Program-made: the position numbers and the translations under genes | Source: Dugong dugon | Lineage: Eukaryota; Chordata; Mammalia; Sirenia; Dugongidae | Direction: 5' to 3' | Assembly: GCA_030035585.1 (NCBI GenBank) | Contig: CM057475.1 | Span: 82,353,334 to 82,417,333 of the forward strand | DNA: 64,000 bases | Part shown: one piece after another, positions 36,021 to 48,486 of the stretch | Layout: each line of letters begins with the position of its first letter | Numbering within the stretch: position 1 is the stretch's first letter | The notes under the pieces: model-generated | The model's input: only the letters and a program-made list of their open reading frames with translations | Database searches by the model: none | Told to the model about the DNA's origin: nothing

Positions 36021-36539
36021 TGTCTTAGGCTGGGTTTTCTAGAGAAGCAAAACCAGTAAAGCATGTAATACATATAGAAAGAGATTTATATCAAGGAAAA
36101 GTCTCACTTGGGTGTGGAGGCTGGAAAGTCCCAAGTCCGTGGGTCACAGTAGAGGCTTCTCTTGATCCACATAGCCCCAGGGGCTGGTGAACCCAAAATC
36201 AGCAGGTCGGTGAGCAGGGCTCTTGCTCACAGACTTCGAAGACTTATGAATCCCAAGATCTGCAGGCAAGACCACAGGTAAGCTGCTAGCTCAAGCTTCA
36301 AGAACCAGATGTCAGACGAACAGGAACCAACTGCAGGATCCAGCACAAGCAAAAGTCCACAAGCCTTGCCAGAATGTCCACTTATATTCGATGCAGACCA
36401 CGCGCCCAAGGAAACTCCCTTTCAACTGATTAGCTACTCACAGCAGAGTCCATCATGGAGATGATTACAACATCATATCACTGCCAAACCACTGAAAATC
36501 ATGGTCCAGCCAAGTTGACACACAACCTTAACCATCACA
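36021..36539 (-). mobile_element. TGTGATGGTTAA-type ERVL-like solo LTR
   Basis: The minus strand starts tgtgatggttaaggttgtgt and ends gcctaagaca; length 519 bp. It has an ataaatctctttctatatg polyadenylation region. The flanks are atgcc (36016-36020) and gtgcc (36540-36544), a 5-bp duplication with one change, as expected for class III ERVs. Sister copies lie at 42946 and 45278. A fossil solo LTR. Confidence 0.85.
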
Positions 36540-36639
36540 GTGCCTCAGGGACTGCAATGGAAAATCTCAGAGATGGGTCAAATATAAGAGGGGGCAGATA
36601 CCAAGGATGTGCCAGAGAAGGGGAGTTTGAGGAAGGGGG

Positions 36640-37080
36640 GTCATAGGGTTCAATAGGGTCCCCCTAAATTCATGTCCTCCCAGATCCTAAGAATGTGACC
36701 TTCTTTGGGAATGAGGTCTTTGCAGAGGTAATCAAGTTAAGATGAGGTCACCCTGGGGTAGGGTGGCCTAACTCAGTGACTGGTGTACTTAATAAAGAGA
36801 GAAATTCCGAGACACAGACACACAGAGGGAAGATGACCACGTGAGGATGAAGGCAGAGATTGGAGTGATGCTGTTGTAAGCCAAGGAATGCCTGGAGCCA
36901 CCAGAAGCTGGAAGAGGCAAGGAAGGATCTTCCCCAGAGCCTTCAGAGGGAGCACGGCCCTACTAGCACCTTGATTTCGGACTTCTGGCCCCCAGAACCG
37001 TGAGAGAATAAATGTCTGCTGTTCTAAGCCACCCAGTGTGTGGGGCTTTGTTACAGCCACCCCAGGAAGCTCATGTAGGG
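36640..37080 (+). mobile_element. MLT1-type MaLR LTR
   Basis: Forward MLT1 order: gggtccccctaaattcatgt, aatgtgaccttctttgggaa, ttaagatgaggtcaccctgg, a middle with cacagagggaagatgaccac, gacttctggcccccagaacc, gagagaataaatgtctgctg, and ccacccagtgtgtggggctt. A near-complete but old fossil LTR. Confidence 0.9.
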
Positions 37081-37974
37081 ATGTGACGGTGGATGCATTG
37101 ACTATGCAGCCATCCAGGTGTGCAAGTGAGGGCTCGCTGCAGCCTCAGGGCCGGTGTGGTCCTTTCGCTGGAGACAAGGCTTTGTGGGACCTCAGTACAC
37201 CATCCGGGCAAGAAGAGTTTGCTCTCAGGAGCTCCATCTGCTTCTCTCAGGCAGCCCTGATGAGAGCAAGCTGCTGTGTACAGAAGTGTGGGTGCTACAG
37301 TAAATGCTCCATAGCATAGCCAAAAAGTATGCAAACGAGAGTCACAAAGGCAGCTTTAAGCTTTGATTTCCAAAAGGTATTTGGCAGGCAGCTCATAATC
37401 TTACACAGCAGCTGTGATAACACAGTGAGTTGACTGGTGCCAAGGACCAGGGGAGACACACACACAGAGGCACACCAGCTACGCTGGAATCAGTGACGGC
37501 GCTAGATAAGCTGTGCTTTTCAAACCAAAGTTTTCATTTTACGTTAAATATCTAGATACGTTGGGCACAACTGGTCCCCAGGGAACTTGTTCCAGATTAT
37601 CAGTGCACACCTGTTGGGAATAATTGGAAATTTGGAGAAGGGGATCCACTGGCATGTAAGAGCTACCCACGACAGCAGCAGGACTGGGTCCGGTTGCCCC
37701 AGAGTTTCTGGTATATTCCAGTGAGCTCCAGCATGAGACTGTGCTGGGGAGCCAGGGATCAGGCTGGGGACTGCGGAGCACGTGGCTGAGAAGCCAGCCG
37801 GTCTCCCCGGGCGCAGTCTCCACCCCTCCACACCTGCACAGCCTACCTGGGGCCATGACAGTTACGACAACACCCCGTCGATGAGAGCTAAGTGGGTGTC
37901 AGACAGTCTTCTCCATGCCTCTCGGGGTGACTCGGGCTCACCCACGCAGCGATCCTAGGGCATAGGAGTGGTGA
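37081..37974. other. Single-copy DNA, nothing recognised
   Basis: Frames near 37539-37856 on the minus strand overlap in two phases and lack domains. Confidence 0.4.
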
Positions 37975-38090
37975 TCAGCCTGTGAGATGGATGAGGAAAC
38001 TGAGGTACAGAGAGGCACACACGTTAGTGCAGCTAAAGCCCCTGGGACCTGAACCCCGGACTCCGAGCTCTGGAACCCACACTGGAAAGG
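37975..38090 (-). mobile_element. MIR
   Basis: The segment gatgaggaaactgaggtaca, gagaggcacacacgttagtg, cagct and ggacctgaaccccggactcc is the reverse of the MIR core and tRNA-like region. Confidence 0.85.
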
Positions 38091-38405
38091 CAGTGCCCAC
38101 ATGGCTTCAAGAGCTGTCTGCCAGGGCCACCGCAAGAGAGCAGGGCCCCAGAGCAGTCCCAGGGTCCCCTCCAGAAGAGGAAGCGTCCACCTAGGGGGTG
38201 GAGTGGGAGGCCTGAGCAGCTGCAGCGGGGCTGGAGGAGCCCCCGTCCACTGAGGGAGGGGGTGCCAGGCAACAGTGGTTTTAAATACAAGCCCCAAACC
38301 GCAGGGCACACCCAGAACCTGCTCCGAGGGCCAGTGATGGTTCATTCCCACGCTGCTCAGCTCCAGAGGCCCTACAAATCACACTGCAAGGGCAAGCGCG
38401 TGGGA
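38091..38405. other. Single-copy DNA, GC-rich
   Basis: Nothing recognised. The 137-codon minus frame (37938-38351) covers the MIR and has no domain. Confidence 0.35.
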
Positions 38406-40515
38406 GGGGTGTTGCTTTTAGTTTTTAGTTGGAATTTTATTGACATAAATGTGTATCCACATGCATCGTAAGAAATAATTCAGAGAGATCCCTGTACATT
38501 TTCCAATCTCCCCGATGGGAACATTCTGCAAAACTGTAGCATAACATCATAGCCAGGATATTGACTTTGGTACAATCCACCAGTCTTGTTCAGTTTGACT
38601 TGTACATGTGTGTGTTGTGTGTTGTGTGTGTGTGTGTCTGCACGTGTGTGTTAAGGTCTGTACAGTGTTGTCGCCTGTATAGGTTCAAGTGTCTACCACC
38701 ACAGACAAGGCACTGAACAGCTGTATCACCACCTGGATCCCTCCCGTGTCCTGCTATAATCCCACCACCACCCCAAACCAGTGGCTGTGGAGTCCACTCT
38801 GACTCATGGTGAACCTATGTGTGTCAGAGTAGAACTGTGCTCCATAGAGTTTTCGAAAGAAGATCGCCAGGCCTTTCTTCCAAGGCACCTATGGGTGCAT
38901 TTAAGCCTCCAACCTTTCAGTTAGTAGCCAAGCACTTAACTATTTATGGGCCCCAGCCCAACTCCCCACCTCTCTGTACTACAGCCACCACTAAGGGGAC
39001 TAACCTCTCCTCCATTTCTAACATTTTGTCATTTAAAAAAAGTTACAAAAATGCAGTCATAGGGTGCATACTTTTGCAATTGGCTCTTTCCACTCAGCAT
39101 AACTCCCTGGAGACCCAACCAGAGTATGGCGCTGAGTAGCATTCCTTTAACCACGCAGCCCTTGGAGGACTTCTGGGCGGATTCCAGCTTTTGTCTATAA
39201 CAAGTACAGCTGCTATGAGCCACCACGTACAGGTTTTGTGTGGATATAAGCTTTTTCATTTCTCTGCATAAATGCCCAAGAATGCAATTACTGAGTCACG
39301 TGGTAAATGCGTATTTCCTTGTATAAGAAACTGAGAAACTGTTATCCAGAGTGGCTGTACCTTTTATATCCCCATGAGCAGTGTACATGTGATCCGGATT
39401 CTCCACATCCTCACCAGCATTTGGGGCTGTCTTATTTTTTATGTTAGCCATTCGGATAGGTGTATAGTGGTATTACATTGTGGCTTTAATTTGCGTTTCC
39501 TTAGTAGCTGATGATGTTGGACATCTTTTCGCGTGCTTATTTGCCATCTGTATATCCCCTTTGGTGACATATCTCTTGGCCATTTTCTAACTGGGTTGTT
39601 TGTTTTTTACTGTTGAATTTTGAGAGTTCTTTATATATTACAAATATTAGTCCTCCTTTGGAAAATACGTGCAGTTCGCAAATATTTTCTCCCAGTCTAT
39701 AACTTGTCCTTCATCCTCTTCACGCAGGTCTTCACAGAGCAAGCGTTTTTAATTTCTGTGAAGTCCACTTCATCATTTTTTTTTCCCAGTGCCCATCGTG
39801 CTTTTGGTACCAAGTCAACAAACTCTGCCTAGCGCTAGATCTGGAAGGTTTTTCCCTGTGTTTCGTTCTAAAAGCTTTATTGTGTTGTGTTTTACGTTTA
39901 CGTCTATAACTCACCTGGAGTAAAACTTTGCTCAGGGTGTGAGGTTTAGGTCCATATTTTGACCTGTGAATGTCTACTTGCTCCAACACTATTTGTTGAA
40001 AGAGCTGTACTTCCTGTATGGAAGTGCTCATGCACCCTTGTCAAAAATCCTTTGGGCATATTTGTGCGCATCTCTTTCTAGGTTCTCTGTTCCATTCCGT
40101 TGACCTGTGCCTCTATTTCCCCACCGATACCACAAGCTCTTGATTAATGTAGCTTTATAATAATCCTGGAAATCCAGGAGACTGCTTCTTCCCACTTGAT
40201 TCTTCTTCCTCAAAATTGTTTTAGCTATTTGAGGGCCTGTGCCTTGCCAGATGCATTTTAGAATAAGCTTGCCTACGTCTATAAATAACCTTCCTGTGGT
40301 TTTGGTAGGTATTGCTTTAAAACTGTGCTTTGATTGGGGATAAATTAACTTCTTTACTAAGTTAAGTTTTTCAACCCATGAGCATGGTACGTCTCTCCAT
40401 TTATTTAGGACTTCTTTGATTTCTTTCACGAGCATTTTGTAATTTTCAACACAAACAGATCTTGTACAGGGTTTAAGTGTATACCTGAGTATTTCATTTT
40501 CTTTGGAGCTATTTT
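38406..40515 (-). mobile_element. Old L1 (L1M-like), 3' part of ORF2 and 3' UTR
   Basis: On the minus strand the ORF2 C-terminal half reads from about 40500 down: EIKEVLNKWRDVPCSWVEKL (40330-40430), GRSSLLDFQDYYKATLIKSL, then the region after the RT, including complements of the ggatatgtcaccaaaggg-like text at about 39560. The 3' UTR follows to 38406. Many breaks mark it as ancient. It is interrupted by an AfroSINE at 38773-38954 and contains a (TG)n run near 38606-38652. Confidence 0.85.
38773..38954 (-). mobile_element. AfroSINE inside the old L1
   Basis: Minus-strand copy with tail complement gtggagtccactctgactca and a middle matching the other copies. The head is partly decayed. Confidence 0.85.
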
Positions 40516-41889
40516 AGTGGGTCCTGCCAGCAGTGGATGACACATTCGCAGCAGGCAGTTGGAGGGTTTTAATAAAAGAATCGCTTGCATAAGCTTGAGT
40601 GTGGTTTGGGGAAGCCATGGGGAACAATGCAGTTCTCTGGGCACCCTAAGCCTTAAGGGGCAAGGGGAGGGGGCTAGAGAGGGCTGCCTGGCAGGATCTG
40701 TGGCTTCAGTAGTGGAACGGAAAGATCACACGATTCCAAGGAGAGGGAGCCAAGAAGTGAACACACTGACACCCCCGTCCTCCGGCCCCCCTGCCTCCTG
40801 CCAATGGCCCCCGTCAGCTGACTCCAACAGAGCACCAGCAGGAGGGAAGCACTTGGATGGAGCCACTCGGGCCTAAATAGGGTGGACAGGACGGAGGGAG
40901 GACACCCAGGCTGCGGGCCTGACTCTGTCATTCTTCACAGTCTTTGCGGCTCAGAAGTGTCTCATGTCCACTGGTAATTTGTAACTACTGACCAGCGTTT
41001 GTAGTGCTGCCTGTGCCGGTGCACACATTTTCTCCACGTGCATAGTCAAGACAGCAGCTGCTGCAGAGAGATGGAGGCGCCTCCGTGCTCACCCCAACCG
41101 CAGCCTCATCTTGGCGGAGAGACGTGTCCACCCCAGAGGGACGTCTGCATCCCCAGAGGGATGTGCCCACCCCCAAGGGACGCGTTCACCCCCCAGTTGC
41201 AAAGGAATAGAATGTTTGCCCAAGTTGCTCTGAGCAGCCACATCTTCACATTCCCAGGAGGCCCTGGAAGGGAATGCAGGGGTGGCCTCGGGTGTGTACC
41301 CCCTGTGGTGCCCAAGCCAGAGTCCACACCCCAGCAGCAGGGCTGGAACTCACTGGATACAAGGAAAGCTCGAGTCACTCAGCACCAGGGGCAGGGACCA
41401 AGGGGTTGGGGGTGCCAGGTCAGAGCCCACGGCCACCCCACCCCCTTCTGCTGTACCTGGGCACCTGGCCGCGCCTCTTCTCAGGAAGGAAGTAGAGCCC
41501 AGAGCTCGCAGCCTGAGAGGGAACAGCTTTCCAGGGAAGAGCCTCCACCTTCCTATCACCCAACCCTTCCAGAGCAAGTGGACCAGGGACCAACAGTGTC
41601 CACTGAAACAGCCTCCTGACACAGAGCCGGTCCTCCCATCCCCACACCTGTCAGCAAGGTGCTGACCCCAGCCAGCCCCATCCACACCAGGAAAGGGGGG
41701 CTCAGGAGGCGCAGCACTGGGCCAGGGCACAGCCAGAACCAGAGGCCAGGACAACCCGCTCGCCTGCCCCAGGCTTCTACCTGGGGTTCCTCCCACCACC
41801 AGACAGGTCACTAGGGCAAGAGGTGAACCCATGTGACTCCATCATGGGGCCCAGAGCCCCAGCCCCAGAGCTTGGGCAGCACGCCACAC
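40516..41889. other. Single-copy DNA, GC-rich
   Basis: It contains the longest non-repeat frame on the plus strand (41038-41619, 193 codons, proline- and glutamine-rich). Overlapping open frames in two other phases and on the minus strand (41350-41832, 160 codons) show this is a GC-rich, stop-poor composition effect. A short imperfect repeat of gagggacgtctgcatcccc-like text occurs at 41125-41195. Confidence 0.4.
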
Positions 41890-42945
41890 CACCTCTCCAT
41901 CCACACGCACATACACTCTCAGACACATACACACACACTGTCACACACAGTCACACCCACAGTCACACGCATATACACTCTCACACATACACACACACAC
42001 TCACACACATATACTCACACACATACACTCTCACACACATACACAGTGTCACACACATTCACAATACTCACACATACAGTCTCACACACACACTCACACA
42101 TACACACACTCCACATACACACTCTCACATACACTCACATGCACACACACAGACACTCACACACATACACACTCACACACATATACACACACTCACACAT
42201 ACACTCTCACACACCCTCACATACACCCATACAAACATAGACTCACACACATATACGTAGACTCACACACACACACGTACATACATAGACTCACATACAT
42301 ACATACAGACTCACACATACATACATAGACTCACACACATGTACGTAGACTCACATACATACATACAGACGCAGATACACACATACATACTTAGACTCAC
42401 ACGCACACATACATGCATAGACACACACATACATAATGACTCACACATACATACATAGACTCACACATACATACATGACTAACACATGCATACATACATA
42501 CATAGATTCACACACACATACATACACACATGACTCACACACATCATACACAGACCCACACTCACACACACATACATACATAGACTCACAGACACACACT
42601 TTCACATATACACATCCAAACAGACTTACACATACACATACATACATAGACTCACACACACATACATACCTACACAGACTCACACCCACACACACATACA
42701 TACATACACTCACACACACACATACATACTCACATACAGACTCACATACACACATACATACTTAGACTCACACTCACAAATACATACATAGACTCACACA
42801 TACATACATAGACTCACGCATACATACATGACTCACACATACATACATAGACTCACACACGCATACATACATAGACTCACAGACACACACACTCTCACAT
42901 ATACACATATAAACAGACTCACACACACATACATACATACATGAC
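41890..42945 (+). repeat. CA/CATA block with higher-order units, about 1 kb
   Basis: An interrupted (CA)n that becomes a higher-order tandem array of tagactcacacatacataca-like units between about 42240 and 42945. Frames of 104-145 codons on both strands are repeat artefacts. It continues after the LTR at 43429. Confidence 0.95.
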
Positions 42946-43428
42946 TGTGATGGTTAAGATTGTGTGTCAACTTGGCTGGGCCATGATTCTCTGCGTTTTA
43001 ATGTAGTCACTCCTATGATTGAATATACTGTGAGCAGCCAATCAGATGAAAGGGAGTCTCCTTGGGGGTGTGGCCCGCATCTGTATATAAGCAGATGTTC
43101 TGCCTTTTTGCTCTCTCTGGATCCTGCGGCTGCTTCCTGTCGTCTCATCTCCCGTTCTTGGGACTTGAGCTGTCAGCTTATCTGCCAAACCTGTGATTCG
43201 TCGAGCTGCACAGCCTGTGAGTGGGAGCCCTGCTCTCCGACCTTCCGATCTTGGGCTTGCCAGCTTCTGCAGTTGTGTGACTTGGGAGAGGCCTCTACCC
43301 TGATCCATGGACTTGGGACATTCTAGCCTCTACAATCACGTGAGCTGTTTCCTTGATATAATCTCTCTATATATATATATTTATACACTTTACTGGTTTT
43401 GCTTCTCTAGAGAACCCAGCCTAAGACA
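42946..43428 (+). mobile_element. TGTGATGGTTAA-type ERVL-like solo LTR inside the CA/CATA block
   Basis: Starts tgtgatggttaagattgtgt and ends cccagcctaagaca; 483 bp. It contains gcagccaatcagatgaaagg and a TATATAAG box (gtatataagcagatgttctg). No clear target duplication can be read because the flank is repetitive. Sister of the LTRs at 36021 and 45278. Confidence 0.85.
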
Positions 43429-43637
43429 AAGGCTCACACACATACATACACACACGACTCACACACACATACATACACACACGACTCACACACACATACG
43501 TACCTACACAGACTCACACCCACCCACACATACATACATACATAGACTCACACACACTCTCACATATACATGCACATACATAGACACACACACACACATA
43601 CACACATACATAGACACACACAGACGCACAGGCACAC
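43429..43637 (+). repeat. CA/CATA block, right part
   Basis: The same unit types (tagactcacacacac, catacatacata) resume after the LTR, showing that one array was split by the insertion. Confidence 0.93.
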
Positions 43638-44235
43638 AGGCTGCCTATGGAGCTCCTGTTTCCTTCCGGGGACCACATGGACATCCTCAAACCTCTGAAG
43701 GTCTCCCAGTGACGCACCAGAGGCCCTAAGTGCTGCACCCCTACAGACAAACACGCTGTGACGTCCTGAGGTAAAGTCAGTAGCTTAGCTCATCTGCAGG
43801 AATGTGGGACACAGGTCCATAGCTGGAGGCTGCCCAAGCGGCCATGGGCTCCACAGGTTGGGTGTGACTTGACAAATCACAGTCATTATAGCCACTACGG
43901 ATTGTCAGTGATTAGCAGAGAAACTCGGAGATTACCCTAATTTAATTACCCGACCATCTGATGTTTATGATGATTGCTAACAGTGCTTATTTCTAAAATG
44001 AAATGTGCAGCTCTCTAATTGTTCACAGTTACAAAGAAACAGTTAGAGAACATTTTCAACCATTAAGAAAATGACATTTTAAATGATGAACATACTGTAT
44101 GTGTTTGTACTTTAAGAAAACAGACTCTGGTAATGTTTGGGGAAATTAGTGAAAATTTACTGATTCCCAGAAGAAAAATAGTTCTGTCTGGTAATGCCAA
44201 TCAGAGACAGTGGGCACTGGCCTGGGGAGGCCGCA
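43638..44235. other. Repeat-free DNA with an AT-rich candidate conserved element (43868-44205)
   Basis: 43868-44205 is AT-rich, free of recognised repeats and simple sequence, and holds taatttaattaccc at about 43938, a homeodomain-type core. It contrasts with the GC-rich flanks. Conservation cannot be judged from one sequence. Confidence 0.3.
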
Positions 44236-44700
44236 TCTGACTATTACCAAACCGGGGAAGGTGGGTCCTTGTCCCGTGGGCTCAGCCTTGCGAATGATCT
44301 AGACTCCAGCCTTTGAGAAAGAGAAAGGAACTTTATTCCAATGCGCAGAGCAAGGAGCCGGGAGGGAGTTCCTCAGATCTGACTCCCCGAGCTATGGGGA
44401 AGCAGGGCTTAAATGTGATTTGGGCAGCAAGATGGCAGCTGCACAGGTATACTGGACAGGGAAAATTCTAGAAGGTTTCCAGGAAACAGGAGGTGACACG
44501 GTTCTTGTCGGACCTCTTGCTTCAGAATAGGGTCCGGGTGATAATTTTCCTTCTGATTTGTTCCTTCTGTTGCTGTGTCCTCTGTTGAGGTCAATTAGCG
44601 GTCACAGCTGGCCCTTCTGCCCATGCAGGGTGGGCCAAATCTGGCTTGGGCTAGTTTAAGGACTAATGGAAATTTACTGGAGTACATAGGGCCAGGTTAT
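44236..44700 (-). mobile_element. ERV1-like LTR
   Basis: The minus strand reads gactccctcccggctccttg-like text, then ctctgcgcattggaataaag (AATAAA signal), ttcctttctctttctcaaag and a U5 ending near ccccggtttggtaata. This is the usual class I LTR order. The edges are approximate. A fossil. Confidence 0.62.
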
Positions 44701-45277
44701 ACATCCACAACGCAAAGCTGCTGCCTACCGGGAGCACACCCAGGCCTGGCCTGGCCCTGTGGCTGACTGGACGAATCCCACTGCCCACATGCCACAGCTG
44801 GGGACTAGGCACGCATTGCCCACCAGCCTGTCCACCTCTGCTCCTCTGATTCTGCAAAGCTCAAGGATGCTGTGGCCAGGGCTCATGGAAAAAGTCCCCA
44901 AGGGCTTAACCCTCAACTCCCCATAAATCCTTCCCTGATTTATGGGGCTTTCAGGAGCCCACTGATGTCCTGAGAGGTCAGGGACCCTGTCCTGGCCTGA
45001 GAACGAGGCAGTGCCCTGACTGCCAGGCCCAGATCTGAGCTCAGTCCTGCCTCTGCCTTGCACTGGCCAGCGACCTTGGCGATCCCTTGGCACTTGAGCC
45101 CAGGGTCCTCAGTGTGCAGTAGAGACACTGATGTCTCCAGGGTTCTGAGAGGTGGGGGGTGGGGGAGGCACTGTGTAAGCCTGTTTCCACATGGAGCACT
45201 CGGTAATGAGTTAGTGAGGCTGATCAAGCCCAGCTCTGGGTTTCTAGCAGAAAGTTGGGGCTGATGGTGAAGGGCCT
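44701..45277. other. Single-copy DNA, nothing recognised
   Basis: Minus frames of about 120 codons (44725-45093, 44940-45302) overlap in different phases, with no domain. Confidence 0.4.
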
Positions 45278-45720
45278 TGTGATGGTTAAGGCTGTGTGTC
45301 AACTTGACTAGACCATGATTCTCAGTGGCTTGACAGTTATGATATAGTTTGGCAGTTATGTAATGATGTAATCAACTCCATGGTGAGATCTGCTATGAGC
45401 AGCCAATCAGTTAAAAGGGCGTTTCCTTGGGGGTGTGGCCTGCCTCCAGTATATAAATGGATGTTCTAGTAAGGCTCTTGCTCTGGATCCTGCTTCCTTC
45501 TTGACATCATATGACCTCTGGTTCTTGGGACTTGAGATAGCAGCTTACCTGCTGATCTTGGGTTCATCAGCCTCTGCAGCTACGTGAGTCAGGAGAAGCC
45601 TCCAGCCTGACACCTGACCCATGTACTTGGGTCGTGCCAGCCTCTACAACTGACTGAGCCATTTCCTTGAGATAACTCTCTCCCTGTCTCTCTCTCCATT
45701 TCTCTCTATATATACATATA
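45278..45720 (+). mobile_element. TGTGATGGTTAA-type ERVL-like LTR
   Basis: Starts tgtgatggttaaggctgtgt and shares cagccaatcagttaaaaggg, tccttgggggtgtggcctgc and agtatataaatggatgttct with the LTRs at 36021 and 42946. It runs up to a TATA-rich stretch where a SINE begins. A fossil. Confidence 0.85.
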
Positions 45721-45721
45721 A

Positions 45722-45875
45722 ATATGGTTGGCAGTTCAAATCCACCAGGCACTCCTTGGAAACCCTATGGGCAGTTGTACTCTGTTCTATAGGGTCGCTA
45801 TGAGTCAGAATTGACGACAACAACAGGTTTGCTTTTTTGTTTGTTTGTTTGTTTTTTGTTTTTTGTTTTTTTGGT
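45722..45875 (+). mobile_element. AfroSINE, 5'-truncated
   Basis: Starts at the B-box region (ggttggcagttcaaatccac), with the tail gggtcgctatgagtcagaat and a long T-rich end (gtttgtttgtttgttttttg). It abuts the simple repeat of the preceding LTR. Confidence 0.9.
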
Positions 45876-48289
45876 TTATAAAGGCTTTTCTCATTGCCTT
45901 CTAGTTCCCAATGTTGCCAGTTACATGTCTAAGGAAATCTAATTCTAATCCCTTTGTGAGCAATGCCCCCTATCTCTTCCTCTCTCTCTCTGTCCTCGGC
46001 TTGGTCCTCTAAAAGGTCAGCATGTCTGGGTGTGAGACTCTTTTCACTTATTCCGCAGGAGCTCCATGCTCCATGGGTCATCCAACCTGAGCAGGTGAGT
46101 CTCCATTCAGCCCCGGCGGCTTTGCTTCCGTTCTGTCTCCCTCCATTTCTTGTTTTCTCTTTCTTTGTGCCAACCCTCTAATTTCTTGAAAAATCTGTCT
46201 TTTTCTGCATTCTGGTGGTTTTGTATTTACCTCCTGATCTCTTTACAGAATGAATGTGGGGCCATGGACACATGGGGTGGGAAGGATGGCAGGAGGGCAG
46301 GGATGGAGCAGAGGGGAGGCGTTTTCAGGGAGCAGCTAGGGGTGGTGGTGGTGGAGAGCTGGCAGGAAAAACGGGAAAAGTGGGCTGAATGGCAACGTGG
46401 TTTGAAGACAGATTGTTAGCACTAGCAGGTGGGTTAGATGTGAGGAGGGAGGGATAAGGAGAAATCAAGAAACACACCAGTTTTGGGCTTCAGCACCTGA
46501 AGGAATAGTGTGTTCCTCTCCTGGCCAGAAGGATAAGGGAAGATTAGGTCTGGGTGTAGGTGGCATGGGGTGGGGAAAGAATCAAGATCTCCTTTGGGGG
46601 CACATTCGGTGTGAGATACATGTTAACCATCAAAGTGGGGGTGCCAGCCAGGCAGTTGAGCATGTGAGACCGGAATCCAGGGGGACCGTCTGGGAGGCAC
46701 CATGGATGGGTGGTGCTCACAGTCATCCTAATGACTGTGCTCACCAGGGAGGGTGCAGCGAGAAGACCTGTGGCCCAGGATCAGCCCCTGCAGCCCCCCA
46801 AAGTGGACCAGGAGCCAGAGGGATGGTGGAGGGTGCCCCTCCCCAGGCAGCAAGGGAGACAAGTGTGTAGGCTTGCCACCCATCCTCACACACACAGCCG
46901 CTTCCCCTGAGCCAGGGCCACAGTACTCATCTAGAGAAGAGGGTGGCGTGCCGGCCAGTGACACAGGGTGCCAGCAACTCCACGGGGGGCCCAGCCCATT
47001 GAGGGTAAGGACAGGGACAGAGAGGTGCTCCTGAGGGGGACACAGCCAGCTGCGGGGGTAGCTGGAGGAAGACCGTATGTGCTGGGCAGTATGTCTGTCT
47101 CCCCACTGAGCTCATTCACCAAGTCTGGTTCATCTCCGAAACTCCTGGGGACCCATCCCAGGAGCAAATTCCTGCACCAGCAGGTTTGTCGAAGCCGCTG
47201 GAGCCCAGAGAAAGCAGAGGCTGTTCTGTGGGGAAGGGAGATCCTCTGCTCTGGGCTGCATCCCCTGCTGGCTGGCCCCATGCAGCCCCCAGCTCCAGGC
47301 TCTGCTCTCTGTGGAAACCTCTTTTTACCCGTGAAGGATGGTCACACCAGTGTCTGGTTAGTGGCCCTTCTTACAGAAATGCACTCCCTCTCTGTGGCTG
47401 AAATAAATCATTCTGCTGTGCAAGCAGGCACATTTGATGGCAGAAGTTTCCGGCTTCGGTGAGAGGAAGGGACCACAGCCATCCTTCTTGTGGCCTTTCC
47501 CTGAGCATTCCTTTCTCTGTCCCCCGCCCTTCCCCCTTCTCAAGTCACCCTGCCCCACTGATGTCAGCATCCCTTGTCTCCCAGATTTATTCCTGGAGAT
47601 TAACAGCCCACGATGGTGCTGGGGAGGTGCCTCTGCCCATGCCCCAGGCATTCGGAATGCAGGTGTGAGAGACCAAGGGCGGTGACCTGGCCTCCAGCCT
47701 CAGCCCCTGTGGTGATTTTCTGCTGCCTGGAAAATCCTGTTCATTCTACGGAATTAAGTTGCTTTTTTTTTTTTTATTCTTTGGATACATCATTTTTCTG
47801 TGTTAGAATAAAGCAAATAAATTCACTTCCTCTCCAAGTCTCTCAACAGTGTCTAACCTGATTCCATTCACATTGGAGAAAATGTTCTGAAAGTGTTTCT
47901 CTCTGATTGGGTGGGGTCCATTGTATAAATGTGTTAAGGGGAAGCTGGCCTCCTGGGTGGGCCCAGGGGGTCCCTGGTAGGCAGCATGAGGGGTGGGTGG
48001 GGAGATGGGGTGTCCAGCCCGGCTGTGGGTGGGCAGCACTGGGTGGGGTCTGGGGGTTGCTGACGCTCGCGGGGTGACATCCGTTTCATCTGACTTCTCA
48101 GGTACGAGGCGGTCATTCCATGAGGACTGGAGGCCACGGGCCACAGGCATTGGGAGCACCTGGGGAGTTTGTAGGAAACTTTGATACTCACGACCCACCT
48201 GCTTATTCTGAGCCAGAGTCAGGGCTGGTCTCTTTGTTGTGTTTGTTTGAATTTCACCTGTTGATCCCTCGGCCAGCCAGCTCTGGGGG
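45876..48289. other. Single-copy DNA, 2.4 kb
   Basis: No repeats are recognised apart from poly-T at about 47764-47775. AATAAA signals at 47807-47821 follow a T-rich run. The longest frame (46968-47462 +, 164 codons) has no domain and overlapping frames compete. No gene is supported. Confidence 0.4.
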
Positions 48290-48486
48290 TCAGATGTCTA
48301 AGGCAGCTTGGCAGTCTTCGTCTTAACGGGCCAGATACTAAATGTCTCGCTCTGCCCCTGTAGCGCAAGAGCAGCCATAAACGAGACGAAAGGATGGATG
48401 TGGCTATGTTCCAATAAAACCTTATTTACAGAAACAGGCAGTGGGTAGAATTCAGGCTGTGTGCTGTCGTTTGGAGACCCTGGCTT
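48290..48486 (+). mobile_element. MER-type DNA transposon remnant (hAT-like, family uncertain)
   Basis: The segments gggccagatactaaatgtct, atgttccaataaaaccttat and ttacagaaacaggcagtggg correspond to a widespread mammalian MER element whose right part is ttccaataaaactttattta. The family name is not recalled with certainty. Confidence 0.6.

Noticed and set aside
41038-41832. 193-codon plus frame and 160-codon minus frame
   Set aside because: GC-rich, stop-poor DNA open in several phases at once; no domain, no splice or initiation context that sets one apart.
41823-42765. Plus frames of 109-145 codons rich in H, T and S
   Set aside because: Translation of the CA/CATA array; no stops because of composition.
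47801-47825. Polyadenylation site of a host transcript (AATAAA at 47807, 47815)
   Set aside because: AATAAA is frequent in AT-rich DNA; no upstream coding or exon evidence.
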